This document shows positions 17,835 through 27,300 of a DNA stretch of 64,000 nt, one piece after another (position 1 is the first letter of the stretch; the number at the start of each line of letters is the position of its first letter). This DNA comes from Pyrinomonadaceae bacterium (GTDB taxonomy: Bacteria > Acidobacteriota > Blastocatellia > Pyrinomonadales > Pyrinomonadaceae). Both the position numbers and the translations under genes were made by a program. Below the pieces are notes generated by a model that saw nothing but the letters and a program-made list of their open reading frames with translations, searched no databases and was not told where the DNA came from. The stretch covers positions 19,466 to 83,465 of the forward strand of contig JAJQRF010000015.1 of NCBI GenBank assembly GCA_021228405.1, written 5' to 3'.

Positions 17835-18048
17835 GAATAATTGGCGTATCTTGAGTTGACTAACTGAAATTAGAAATTTATATTGTCCAATGTTCCGAAA
17901 ATTAATCATTTGGAGCAAAACCGTAATTTTTACGGACTTTAAGTAAATATAATTAATCTTTGAAGAAGACAGGAGAATTTTATTAAAATGAAAAAGACTT
18001 TAGTTTTATCAGCAGTTTTGGCACTCGGTGCTTTGGGTATGGCTTGCG
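17835..18048. repeat. 214-bp direct repeat, copy 1
   Basis: Bases 17835-18048 match 18550-18763 with two differences seen by eye (T/C at 17851 and G/A within the signal peptide). The copied block holds the promoter, leader and signal-peptide coding part of a lipoprotein gene. Confidence 0.97.
17856..17884 (+). promoter_or_regulatory. Sigma-70-type promoter with structured leader, lipoprotein A
   Basis: TTGACT at 17856-17861, 17-base spacer, TATATT at 17879-17884. About 100 bases separate it from the ATG at 17988. A small perfect hairpin (ccgtaa/ttacgg) lies at 17921-17935 in the leader, and an aggag site precedes the ATG. No gene is seen in 17711-17987. Confidence 0.8.
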
Positions 18049-18311
18049 GAGATGCTTCAAACTCGGCGGCTAATGCAACTAACGCGGCTAAAAACGCCGC
18101 GAACAGTGCAGCTAATGCGGCTAACACCGCAGCGAATATGGCAGGAAATGCTGCGAACAGCGCAATGAACGCCGCAAACACTGCCATGAATGCCGCTAAC
18201 ACCGCAATGAACGCCGCTAATACCGCGACCAACGCGGCGAAAGAAGCTAACAAAATGACCAATACGGCAACAAATGCTAATGCGGCAAACAAAACAGCTA
18301 ACGACAAATAG
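17988..18311 (+). CDS. Small Ala/Asn-repeat lipoprotein
   Basis: A 107-residue lipoprotein. Residues 1-20 are a lipoprotein signal with lipobox ending at GMAC, so Cys20 is the likely lipidated residue. The mature part is nearly all Ala and Asn with Met or Thr in a seven-residue rhythm (AANTAMN-type units from about residue 24 to 80), the kind of pattern an alanine-zipper helix, as in Lpp-like envelope proteins, would show. The tail is Asn/Thr/Lys-rich. The function is unknown; an envelope or peptidoglycan-linked structural role is inference. Its 5' part is duplicated in the next gene. Confidence 0.8.
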   Translation: MKKTLVLSAVLALGALGMACGDASNSAANATNAAKNAANSAANAANTAANMAGNAANSAMNAANTAMNAANTAMNAANTATNAAKEANKMTNTATNANAANKTANDK

Positions 18312-18330
18312 TTTTTAATAAACTTTATGT

Positions 18331-18366
18331 AAAAAAGCACGCAATCTTCGGAGCGCGTGTTTTTTT
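18331..18366 (+). terminator. Terminator of the Ala/Asn-repeat lipoprotein gene
   Basis: Stem cacgc 18338-18342 with gcgtg 18355-18359, loop containing atcttcgga, then a run of seven T. The loop sequence matches that of the next gene's terminator, suggesting both ends of the unit were duplicated. The remaining part of the gap to 18549 holds no gene that I can see. Confidence 0.8.
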
Positions 18367-18549
18367 GTGTTTTATCAAAACGGAATATTCCCGATCTGTC
18401 TTAAAACAAACCGCGAAACTCTTTTAGTTAAACGAGTTTCCAGCAACGTTAAATTTCAGACAAAGCCTGATTTGATGGTTTCCGGCAGATCACGGAAAAA
18501 TTAAGATTTAGAGTTTGTGAAATTTTTTTCAATATTTTTTCAAAAACGT

Positions 18550-18763
18550 GAATAATTGGCGTATCTCGAGTTGACTAACTGAAATTAGAAATTTATATTG
18601 TCCAATGTTCCGAAAATTAATCATTTGGAGCAAAACCGTAATTTTTACGGACTTTAAGTAAATATAATTAATCTTTGAAGAAGACAGGAGAATTTTATTA
18701 AAATGAAAAAGACTTTAGTTTTATCAGCAGTTTTGGCACTCGGTGCTTTAGGTATGGCTTGCG
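18550..18763. repeat. 214-bp direct repeat, copy 2
   Basis: Second copy of the block at 17835-18048, offset by 715 bases, with two differences visible. It covers the promoter, leader, ribosome binding site and signal-peptide codons of the next lipoprotein. Confidence 0.97.
18571..18599 (+). promoter_or_regulatory. Sigma-70-type promoter, duplicate
   Basis: TTGACT 18571-18576, 17-base spacer, TATATT 18594-18599; same as the promoter of the previous gene. It precedes the ATG at 18703 by about 100 bases. Confidence 0.8.
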
Positions 18764-19026
18764 AAAGCGCACCTGCAAACAACGCGGCGGGAAACAAACC
18801 TGCTAACAACACGAACACAATGACGACTTCAAGCCCGGCTTCGACGACAACCACGACGACTTCGAGCCCGGCTTCGACAACCACGACGACTTCGAGCCCG
18901 GCTTCGACGACGACCACGACCTCGAGCCCGGCTTCGACGATGACCAAACCGAGCAATTCAATGCCCGCAAATTCAAATTCAAATGCGAATGCTATGTCGG
19001 CAAACAAAATGGCAGACAACAAATAG
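18703..19026 (+). CDS. Small Ser/Pro/Thr-repeat lipoprotein
   Basis: Same length (107 residues) and identical signal and lipobox (ending GMAC) as the lipoprotein at 17988, but the mature part is unrelated: Thr-rich tracts with repeated SSPASTTTTT units of about ten residues (30 bases), followed by an Asn/Ser tail. Such a Pro/Thr/Ser region is likely disordered and may extend through or along the cell wall or be glycosylated; this is inference. The DNA repeats agacc-type words and may change length by slippage. Upstream sequence is a 214-bp copy of that before the first gene. Confidence 0.8.
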   Translation: MKKTLVLSAVLALGALGMACESAPANNAAGNKPANNTNTMTTSSPASTTTTTTSSPASTTTTTSSPASTTTTTSSPASTMTKPSNSMPANSNSNANAMSANKMADNK

Positions 19027-19050
19027 TTAAAAGCCAATTTGAATTAATTA

Positions 19051-19084
19051 AAAGCACGTTATCTTCGGATCACGTGCTTTTTTA
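19051..19084 (+). terminator. Terminator of the Ser/Pro/Thr lipoprotein gene
   Basis: Stem aaagcacgt 19051-19059 with acgtgcttt 19072-19080, 12-base loop, then T-rich. Downstream to 19348 no gene is seen. Confidence 0.88.
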
Positions 19085-19348
19085 TTTTTTTGTTTCGATA
19101 GTCCGGGTATCTTCCGAAAAATCGGCAATCTTTGAAAGTCCAAATACATTCTGATATATTATTGCCGTAAAAGCTTACCGTTTTTTATGAATCCGCGCTG
19201 TATCGCAAAACTTTGTCCGAACGTTTCACGCCCGAATCTTTTCGGCGGTGATTAATTTTTCCTTTACCGAAATCTTCAATCTTTAAGCCGACCTTTTTAT
19301 ATTTCGGCATCGTTTTCAATTTTTACATTTTATTTTGAGGAAATATTT

Positions 19349-20701
19349 ATGACACCGACAACAGATTTACAAAGACCGATCATCAAAACCGAACTTCCCG
19401 GACCGAAGGCGAAAGAGATCATCGAAGCCGACGCAAAATATGTCACGCCGAGCTATCCGCGTCCCGACTACAAGCTCGTCGCCGAAAAAGGCTACGGCGT
19501 TTGGATCGAAGACCCCGACGGCAACGTTTTTCTCGATTGCAACGCGGGCGTGGCGGTTTGCTCGACCGGACATTGCCATCCCGAGATCGTCGAAGCGATC
19601 ACGAAACAAACGCAAACTTTAATTCATCTTTGCGGAACGGATTATTATTACAAACAAATGCCCGACCTCGGCAGAAAGCTTTCGGAAATCTGCCCGATCG
19701 AAGGCGAAACGAAAACGCATTTTGCCAACAGCGGCGCAGAAGCCATCGAAACCGCGCTGAAGTTGGCGATGTATCATACGCGCCGCCAGAAATTCATCTC
19801 GTTTTTCGGCTCGTTTCACGGCAGAACGCTCGGCGCGCTTTCGTTAACATCATCGAAACGTGCACAGCGTTTAGGATTTATGCGCCAGGCTTTAGACGTT
19901 GTTCACGTTCCTTATCCGAATTGTTTCCGCTGTCCGTTCAATCTGGGTAAATGCGACGACGGCGAATGTTGCCAAGGCACGATCGATTGGATCGAAAACC
20001 GTCTTTTCAACACGACCACGCCGCCCGAAGAAGTTGCGGGCATCATTCTCGAAGTCGTGCAGGGCGAAGGCGGTTACATTCCCGCGCCGACCTCGGTCGT
20101 CAGAGCATTGCGTGAAATCTGCGATAAACACGGCATTATGCTGATCGTTGACGAAGTGCAGTCGGGAATGGGCAGAACCGGCAAGATGTTCGCTCTCGAC
20201 CATCACAAAGGCGTGAAAGCCGATATTATGTGTCTTGCAAAAGGCATCGGTTCAGGCTTGCCGATCGGTGCTTGCGTCGCGCGGGCGGACATTATGGACT
20301 GGCACAAAGGCGCGCACGCTTCGACTTTCGGCGGAAATCCCGTTTGCATCGCGTCGGCTTTAAAAACTATCGAATTGCTCGAAAACGGCTTGGTCGAAAA
20401 CGCCGCAACCGTCGGGAAATATCTCGAAGACGGTTTGCGAAATCTGCAAACGAAATATAAACAGATCGGCGACGTGCGCGGCTTGGGAATGATGCTCGGC
20501 GTTGAATTCGTCAAGGAAAACGGCGAACCCGACGCAGAATTGCGCGACCGCATCGAAATGGAATGCTTCAACAAAGGCTTAATTATTTTGGGTTGCGGAA
20601 GTTCGACCATACGCTGGTCGCCGCCGCTTATTTTGACGAAGGAAAACGCTGACGTTGCCCTCGAAATCTTCGACGCGGCAATCGCGGCTTCAATTCAATA
20701 A
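19349..20701 (+). CDS. Class III PLP aminotransferase (acetylornithine/4-aminobutyrate type)
   Basis: Cytoplasmic pyridoxal-phosphate enzyme of the ornithine/GABA aminotransferase family, 450 residues. Seen: ANSGAEAIETALKLA, FFGSFHGRTLGALS, the acidic IVDEVQSGMGRTG, and the PLP lysine in LAKGIGSGLPIGA. A Cys-rich insertion (CFRCPFNLGKC then GECC, near residues 190-210) is typical of a subgroup found also in archaea and may bind metal. The exact amino donor cannot be told from motifs; ornithine, lysine and GABA types share them. The ATG is preceded by gaggaa. It is a single gene with its own terminator. Confidence 0.88.
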   Translation: MTPTTDLQRPIIKTELPGPKAKEIIEADAKYVTPSYPRPDYKLVAEKGYGVWIEDPDGNVFLDCNAGVAVCSTGHCHPEIVEAITKQTQTLIHLCGTDYYYKQMPDLGRKLSEICPIEGETKTHFANSGAEAIETALKLAMYHTRRQKFISFFGSFHGRTLGALSLTSSKRAQRLGFMRQALDVVHVPYPNCFRCPFNLGKCDDGECCQGTIDWIENRLFNTTTPPEEVAGIILEVVQGEGGYIPAPTSVVRALREICDKHGIMLIVDEVQSGMGRTGKMFALDHHKGVKADIMCLAKGIGSGLPIGACVARADIMDWHKGAHASTFGGNPVCIASALKTIELLENGLVENAATVGKYLEDGLRNLQTKYKQIGDVRGLGMMLGVEFVKENGEPDAELRDRIEMECFNKGLIILGCGSSTIRWSPPLILTKENADVALEIFDAAIAASIQ

Positions 20702-20724
20702 AATAATCATCTTTTTTCTTTTTT

Positions 20725-20756
20725 ACGCCTTGTCTTTCAACAGGGCGTTTTTATTT
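20725..20756 (+). terminator. Terminator after the class III aminotransferase
   Basis: Stem acgccttg 20725-20732 with cagggcgt 20741-20748 (one mismatch), 8-base loop, followed by a T-rich run. Confidence 0.8.
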
Positions 20757-20782
20757 TTTTCGATTTTAAATATAATGCAAAT

Positions 20783-21847
20783 ATGAACGAAAGACTCCAA
20801 AAAAAGATCGATGAAATTAAAAAGAATCTAAAGGAAAACGAATATCATCCATTGTTAGCTTTTGATACGACACCGCGAAAGATCGAAGTCGAACTGCCTT
20901 ATCTATACGAACAGTATTCGGAGCAGCTTCTCAAACTGATCGAACTCCGCGAGAAAGCCGTCAAAGACTTAAAACGTATTCCTCCAAATCAAATTCCGCA
21001 ATTTCGCACCGTTTTGAAACAGATGGATGAAACTATCAACGATCTCGAAACAAAACTTGCCGAGCAATATCAAAAAGCTGAACGCGAACAGCTTGAACAG
21101 CTTGATATAGACGAAGTGACCGAATACCAAGACCAGATCACAGAAGAGCTTTTTATAATGGTCAGACATCTGAAACCGCATTTGTTCGAGCAGTTCAAGG
21201 AATACGTTTTTGCAAATATGGAAGATGATGAGATTGCCGAACAACTCGAAATTATTGCACGGCGCGAAGAAACCGAACTCGAAGAAATCTTAGCCGGAGA
21301 AATTCAACAGCCCGAGTATATTTGCCCGCATCTCAAACGCCTCAGCCCGTATGATCTTTTTACTTGGGAATTGAATAATATTGCTTTTCACGGTTTTAAT
21401 ACCGACGAAATGTTCAAAGATTGGTATAAGAGTATCGAATCTCTCAGAGAATTACGAATGAGGCTGATCATGGAAATGTATCAAGCACTGCCTGTTCTCC
21501 GCCGCCGCATCGATGCGAAGATATGCGAAATCGAGTCAAAGGTCAGAATGGCATCAGAGGCTTTGCAGGAATATTTCATTGAGAATAGAAATAACGGTAA
21601 ATTTACCCACGCCGAAAAAATCGAAGATAAATATTACGATGAGAGATTTGAATCGTTGGATAGATACAGAGTTCAAGTTTTCATTGCCGAAAAACATCTG
21701 AAACCCGATACATTTCCCGAGTTTGAAAAATATTTTATTGGACAGAAGACCGACGAAGAAAAAGCAATCTTTTATCAAAAAGTTGCGGAGGTAGATGAAA
21801 GAGAGATCGGTTTTATATTGGAAGCAGTTCAAAACGAGATATATTGA
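20783..21847 (+). CDS. Uncharacterised helical protein, two copies of a repeat module
   Basis: Function not recognised. The 354-residue protein is highly charged and mostly helical, with no signal peptide, membrane segment or zinc motif. Two modules are visible, residues about 60-170 and 245-354. Each has a coiled stretch, then a -HLKP-x-x-F-x-x-F- sequence (VRHLKPHLFEQF and EKHLKPDTFPEF), an acidic EEA-like turn, and an end with RE-x-E-[LI]. The gene at 23896 encodes a single copy of the same module. The sequence RREETELEEILAGEI (near 155-169) matches RETNEFDQIVAEI there. A promoter or ribosome binding site before the ATG is not clear. This looks like a lineage-specific family. Confidence 0.7.
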   Translation: MNERLQKKIDEIKKNLKENEYHPLLAFDTTPRKIEVELPYLYEQYSEQLLKLIELREKAVKDLKRIPPNQIPQFRTVLKQMDETINDLETKLAEQYQKAEREQLEQLDIDEVTEYQDQITEELFIMVRHLKPHLFEQFKEYVFANMEDDEIAEQLEIIARREETELEEILAGEIQQPEYICPHLKRLSPYDLFTWELNNIAFHGFNTDEMFKDWYKSIESLRELRMRLIMEMYQALPVLRRRIDAKICEIESKVRMASEALQEYFIENRNNGKFTHAEKIEDKYYDERFESLDRYRVQVFIAEKHLKPDTFPEFEKYFIGQKTDEEKAIFYQKVAEVDEREIGFILEAVQNEIY

Positions 21848-21849
21848 AA

Positions 21850-21877
21850 AAGGCTGAAAGAGAACTCTTTCAACCTT
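21850..21877 (+). terminator. Terminator between convergent genes
   Basis: Stem tgaaagag 21855-21862 with ctctttca 21865-21872 and outer pairs aagg/cctt, 2-base loop. It sits between the ends of the helical protein gene and the M28 peptidase gene. Confidence 0.7.
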
Positions 21878-21899
21878 TTCATTATCATTCTAGCCAAAA

Positions 21900-23717
21900 C
21901 TATTCAGCGTGGGCGTGATTGATTTCAGCGGTTAAAAAGAGCGGAAAACCGTGCGGAACTTCATTGCCTTCGATCTCGTGACCGCAGATGGCGAAATCCA
22001 TTCCCGAATTTTTGAATTTCATTTCGTCCAGTTCGTTGCGGAGATTGAAATCCGTGAAAAGCGAAGCGAAACCGCTTGCGGGGGCGGCTTTGCGCGGAAG
22101 CTTTTCGTCCGACATCGCCGAATTATAAGCAAAGGTCGCCATAATGATCGCCGATTTTTTCAGGTCGTCTTCGATGATTCTGTCCGAAACGTCCTGCGTC
22201 GTGTGCCACGTTCTGCCGAAATATTCGATCTGATCCTGAATGAACTGGAAACCCGGAAGCCCGACCGCATCAAACGCCAGATGGTCGGTTCCGCCCGTCG
22301 AATTGATCGTCACGGTCGATGCGCCGTATTCCTTGAACGGCTCCAGCCAACCCTTAAAGATCGGTCGCAACGCTTCATTTCCCTGCATATAGATTCCGCG
22401 AATCTGTCCCGTCCCGTTGTCGAGATTGTAATAAGCGGCAAATTTATCGTAGAGTGGTTTCTTGTTCAAAGCCGGACGTTCGCCGCCGTTCATCGCGGCA
22501 AAAGCCGCCCTGTCCGAACCGTCGCCGAGCATCGCGATATTTTTCTTGACGTAACCGCGCGAACCCAAAAGACCTTGTTCTTCGCCTGTCCAGAGCGCGA
22601 CGCGGATCGTGCGGCGCGGTTTCAAGCCCGAAGCCTGTAAGATGCGCATTGCTTCCATCACGACGGTCGAGCCCGCGCCGTTGTCGGTCGCGCCCGTTCC
22701 CGAATGCCACGAATCGAGATGCGCCCCGATCATCACGACTTCATCCTTCAGATCGGTGCCCGGAATTTCGGCGATCGTGTTGTAACCTTGCAGATCGTCG
22801 TCGTAAAACTGCGCTTGCAGATCGACCGTCATTTTCACGGGAATTCCCTGCCGCACCAGACGCAGAAGGCGGTTGTATTGTTCGGCTTCGGCAACGACCT
22901 GCGGAATCGTCGGCGGCGCATTTTTCGCATAGACGCGGATTCCGCCGCCCGGAGTCGGAGTTTCCGAAGGCGGCGCAGGTGCCGGACTTGCGCCCATCAC
23001 GCGAATCGTTCCCGCATCAACGCCTTGTCCGGCATCGACCAGCAAAGCCGCGCCTTCTTCAAAATAGAAACGGTATTTGCGCTGATTGAATTGCTGTTGC
23101 GGGTTCGGCTGACCGCCGCGCCGTCCGTTTTGTGTCTGCGCGGTCGCGTCGGGTTTAGCGGCTTCCATTTTCGCCAGTTCGTCGTCCGTGTTGCGCGTCG
23201 CGACCGGCTTAAAGCCCGGTTCGATCTTTACTTCCTGCGCCATCAGAACGATCGCGCCTTTCAGTTTGCCTTTATACTTGGCAAGCTCTTCCTCGTTCGT
23301 CGCATCGACCACGACGACTTCGCCCGTGGTCGAAACCGACGGCGACCAAGCCTTCGGATAAGCGCGGAAAGCCATAAATTCGTCGGGCGTTTGCACCGAA
23401 GCCGTAAACTTTTTCAATTCCCAACCGCGACCGAATTCGCCCCACGGGTCAACCATCGCGTTTTTCAGTCCCCATTTTTCAAACTGTTCCTTCGTCCACT
23501 TATTCGCACGTCGCTGTGCGGGCGAATTGGTCAAACGCGCCCCGATCACGTCGGTCAGATAACGCATCGTCGTCATCGCCTGTGAGCGATTCATCCCTTC
23601 ATCCTTGATCTTTGCCGCTGCATCTTGTGCCGGCGCAGTCGCCTGCCCGAACGCCAAAGTCGGCAGTAACAAAGCCGACATCAAAAGACCGGCAATACTC
23701 TTTGCTCGAAACATCAA
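21900..23717 (-). CDS. Exported M28 family zinc peptidase
   Basis: Secreted or periplasmic di-zinc aminopeptidase or carboxypeptidase of the M28 clan, similar in layout to carboxypeptidase Q/plasma glutamate carboxypeptidase. Seen: signal peptide MMFRAKSIAGLLMSALLLP with cleavage after AFG; an inserted PA-like lid domain (residues about 115-320); the metal ligands in IGAHLDSW, TDNGAG, TGEEQGLLG and, near the end, TDHLAFDAVGLP. Length 605 residues. A Gln/Pro/Asn-rich tract (QTQNGRRGGQPNPQQQ) lies inside the lid. The substrate is unknown. The sequence is in keeping with protein-scavenging by Acidobacteriota. Confidence 0.9.
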   Translation of the reverse strand: MMFRAKSIAGLLMSALLLPTLAFGQATAPAQDAAAKIKDEGMNRSQAMTTMRYLTDVIGARLTNSPAQRRANKWTKEQFEKWGLKNAMVDPWGEFGRGWELKKFTASVQTPDEFMAFRAYPKAWSPSVSTTGEVVVVDATNEEELAKYKGKLKGAIVLMAQEVKIEPGFKPVATRNTDDELAKMEAAKPDATAQTQNGRRGGQPNPQQQFNQRKYRFYFEEGAALLVDAGQGVDAGTIRVMGASPAPAPPSETPTPGGGIRVYAKNAPPTIPQVVAEAEQYNRLLRLVRQGIPVKMTVDLQAQFYDDDLQGYNTIAEIPGTDLKDEVVMIGAHLDSWHSGTGATDNGAGSTVVMEAMRILQASGLKPRRTIRVALWTGEEQGLLGSRGYVKKNIAMLGDGSDRAAFAAMNGGERPALNKKPLYDKFAAYYNLDNGTGQIRGIYMQGNEALRPIFKGWLEPFKEYGASTVTINSTGGTDHLAFDAVGLPGFQFIQDQIEYFGRTWHTTQDVSDRIIEDDLKKSAIIMATFAYNSAMSDEKLPRKAAPASGFASLFTDFNLRNELDEMKFKNSGMDFAICGHEIEGNEVPHGFPLFLTAEINHAHAE

Positions 23718-23895
23718 TTATTCTCCTTTTTATTTTTGCGGAATATAAAATTCTGGTAAAAATCAATACGCAGTAAACTGCCATTAGGTTTTAACAGATT
23801 AGCAATTTTCCCGGACAAGCGGAAATCAAAATCTTGACATCGTTTTGCCGATTGATGTAAAACAATTTTCATATCCGAACTTTGAGGTCAAAACA

Positions 23896-24381
23896 ATGAA
23901 TCGAAAGGAATATGAATCGAGCGACGATTACAAACAAAATATGGAATATTATTTGAAAACAATCGAAAAGCGCGATCAAATAGCAGAGCTACTCAAGTTT
24001 GCGCCGCCGGAAAGAGTCGCTGAAATTCGCGGTTACATTGCCGAAGCCGATGCCGACATTGAAAAAATGGAAGTTCTGATGGCGGAAATGAACGAACTTT
24101 TCGAGCGTTCCGAACGCGCCGATAAAGAAGCCGACGAAGCTTACAAATCGCTGAACGACATCCTCGAAAAGTCTTTTATCTTCTGCAAACACTTCCTGCC
24201 CGAAGAGTTCAAACCGCTCGAAACCGACTTTTTAAACGGATTAACACCCCAGGAAGCCGAAGAATTTCTCGACCGCATCGCCGTCCGCGAAACCAACGAA
24301 TTCGACCAAATCGTCGCCGAAATAACCGGAAACAAAGAATGGCGCAAGGCTTTGAAAAACCACAAACCGACTGATGATTAA
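23896..24381 (+). CDS. Uncharacterised helical protein, one copy of the repeat module
   Basis: Function not recognised. The start at 23896 has ttgagg upstream and gives 161 residues; the frame is open a further 51 bases upstream. The body is charged and helical, and matches a module of the protein at 20783: coiled N-terminal part (EIRGYIAEADADIEKMEVLMAEM), then CKHFLPEEFKPLE, DFLNGLTPQEAEEF, and REtNEFDQIVAEI. The last 15 residues are a basic tail. It converges with the Roco gene (stop codons only 15 bases apart). Acid-rich modules of this type may bind another protein, but nothing shows which. Confidence 0.68.
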   Translation: MNRKEYESSDDYKQNMEYYLKTIEKRDQIAELLKFAPPERVAEIRGYIAEADADIEKMEVLMAEMNELFERSERADKEADEAYKSLNDILEKSFIFCKHFLPEEFKPLETDFLNGLTPQEAEEFLDRIAVRETNEFDQIVAEITGNKEWRKALKNHKPTDD

Positions 24382-24396
24382 GGTTCCCTGACAATC

Positions 24397-27300
24397 CTAT
24401 TCGCCCAAAAGATTGGTCTGCAAATCGCCGCCGTAAAGCCATTCTTTGACTTTACCGACAAATTCATCGGACGGAATCGTTCTCGAAAACTCCAACGGGA
24501 TAAACGGGAGCGAGAATTTTATTTTTGTTTCCCAATTTCCCTTTTTCGCTTCTTCCAATTCCTTTTTATCAACTTTATTTAAGTTGGAATCTTTTTCTAC
24601 TTTGGCAATCATTTTGTCAGCCAAACTTTCTTTTTCTTCAATCGTTACATTGGAATCTTTCAAACCTTGAATGACTTTGTTTTCGTTTCCGTAAATATTC
24701 GTGATGTTGATTTCAGCGATCTCGAATTTGTTTCTCTCAAACTCCGTGATTTGCTTTCCTGTTTCTTCAATGTAAACGCCTTCAAGCAATCGGCGCGGAT
24801 GAACTTTTTGAAGTTTTTTCGCCTTGACGCTTTTATCGCAAATGATTTCTTGATTTATTTCATAATAACTTTCGACGGTTTCGAGTTCATAAAACTGCGG
24901 TTCGGTTTCCTTTTTACAAACTTCGCAATAACAAGGAATCATTTCATCAAAGGTTAATCTGTTTTCAAACCAATCGCGGTGAATCCGTTTTATTTCATTG
25001 CTGATGATGGTGATGAATTCGCGGTTTTCAAACGCGCTTTTGCCTGAAACGTTGATGATGATCTTGCGTCGTTGTTCCGATTCGACGATTCGCGCTCTTG
25101 AATTTTTGTTTTGCAGTAGAACGCCTTTTTTCCAGACCTTTTGTTCGCCGTTTTGCGATACGATATTTTCGTGAAAGCGGACGATCAGACGCGAGATGAT
25201 GCCCTTCGGTTTGAAAGTGTAATCGAAATGAATCTGTAAGCTGTCTTTTTCGTCAAACTCGAATTTCGGCGCGATCTCAGGCAAAAGAATCGGTGCGATG
25301 TAAGCGTTTTTGTTTTCGAGTTTATATGCGACCTCGAATTTCCCTTTCTGCATCAGTTGGAGCAGAATCGTCTTTTCGTCCGCTTTATAATCCTTCCAAA
25401 GCTCGAAAACTTGGTCGCAGGTAAATTCCCCTGCATTTCTGATAATCTTTTCATTCTTCAAAACGGCGTAAAGCGCGTCGATCACCCAATTCGGCTTGAG
25501 GATGAGCTTGTTTCGCAGATTGTCGTCGTGTTTATAATTGAGCGCAATGCCGAGATCGTGCAGATATTCGAGAATTTGTTTTCTATATTCAAAATTATCG
25601 ACACCGCATTTCTCGCAAATCTTTTCATATTCATCAATCGAAATCAATGGCTCTTCGATTTCCGACAATTCCTTTCTGACTTTTACCCAAGTCTTCGGCA
25701 AAGCCTGCCCGATATGCGGCAGATTTTTCAGTTTGGTTTTTATTTCATTGGCAAGATTAGCAAACCGCCCGTCGTTGTTGGCAAAATTAACGCTTTTTTC
25801 TTCGATGTCCTCAATCTTTTCGCCGAATTCTTTTTTATAAACCGAAATATCAAAGTTTTTGACCTTGGAATTAATCTCGTTCAGCACGACCAACACCGGA
25901 CAACCGCTTCCGAGAGTGGCGATGATCTCGAACCAATAATTAAAATTCCCCAACTCCTTGCAGTCATCCGCCAGCAAAACATAAAGCGAACGCTCCGTAA
26001 AAAAATACTGGTGCAGAACATACTGCTTTTCCTGCCCGCCGAAATCCCACAGATGCGCAGTAAATTGCTTTTCTTCGTTAAAAGGGAACTCCAAAAAATT
26101 TATATTAACCCCGATGGTTGATTCTTTTTCTTCCTTCGTAGCTTCGACAGGAAGATATTTTTCATTCTGGAGTTTTCGGAATAGAGTAGTTTTTCCCGCC
26201 CTTGGTTCGCCGACAATCAGAACCTTTGCTTCATAGATAAAATCTTCGCCTTCGGATTCCAACTGTTCATAGAATTCGATAATTTCATATATGTCATTTC
26301 TATCTAAATAGTATTTTACCTTAAATTTTTCTGGAATATTTAATTTTTCGTTGCCACCTAAATGAAGCGTGGTTAATGATTTTAATTCTTTCAGAAATGA
26401 CGCATCACTGATTTGATTGTCACTTAAATGAAGCTTGGTTAATGAGTTTAATTCTTTCAGAAATGACGCATCACTGATTTGATTGTTATATAAATAAAGC
26501 GTGGTTAATGATTTTAATTCTTTCAGAAATGACGCATCACTGATTTGATTGTTATATAAATAAAGCGTGGTTAATGATTTTAATTCTTTCAGAAATGAAT
26601 AATCACCGATTTGATTGTTACTTAAATTAAGCGTGGTTAATGATTTTAATTCTTTTAGAAATGACGCATCACTGATTTGATTGCCACTTAAATAAAGCTT
26701 GGTTAATGAGTTTAATTCTTTCAGAAATGAATAATCACCGATTTGATTGATACTTAAATGAAGCGAGGTTAATAATTTTAATTCTTTCAGAAATGACGCA
26801 TCACTGATTTGATTGCCACTTAAATAAAGCTTGGTTAATGAGTTTAATTCTTTCAGAAATGACGCATCACCGATTTGATTGTTACGTAAATCAAGCGAGG
26901 TTAATAATTTTAATTCTTTCAGAAATGACACATCACCGATTTGATTGTTACGTAAATCAAGCTTGGTTAATGAGTTTAATTCTTTCAGAAATGACGCATC
27001 ACTGATTTGATTGTTACGTAAATCAAGCGAGGTTAATAATTTTAATTCTTTTAGAAATGAATAATCACCGATTTGATTGTCACCTAAATAAAGCGTGGTT
27101 AATGAGTTTAATTCTTTTAGAAATGAATAATCACCGATTTGATTGTAACTTAAATCAAGCGTGGTTAATGATTTTAATTCTTTCAGAAATGACGCATCAC
27201 CGATTTGATTGTTACGTAAATAAAGCTTGGTTAATGATTTTAATTCTTTCAGAAATGAATAATCACCGATTTGATTGTCACTTAAATCAAGCGTGGTTAA

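Noticed and set aside
18654-19037. Minus-strand hydrophobic frames opposite both small lipoproteins (17939-18340 and 18654-19037)
   Set aside because: They share ends because of the 214-bp duplication; the plus strand has promoter, ribosome binding site and lipobox.
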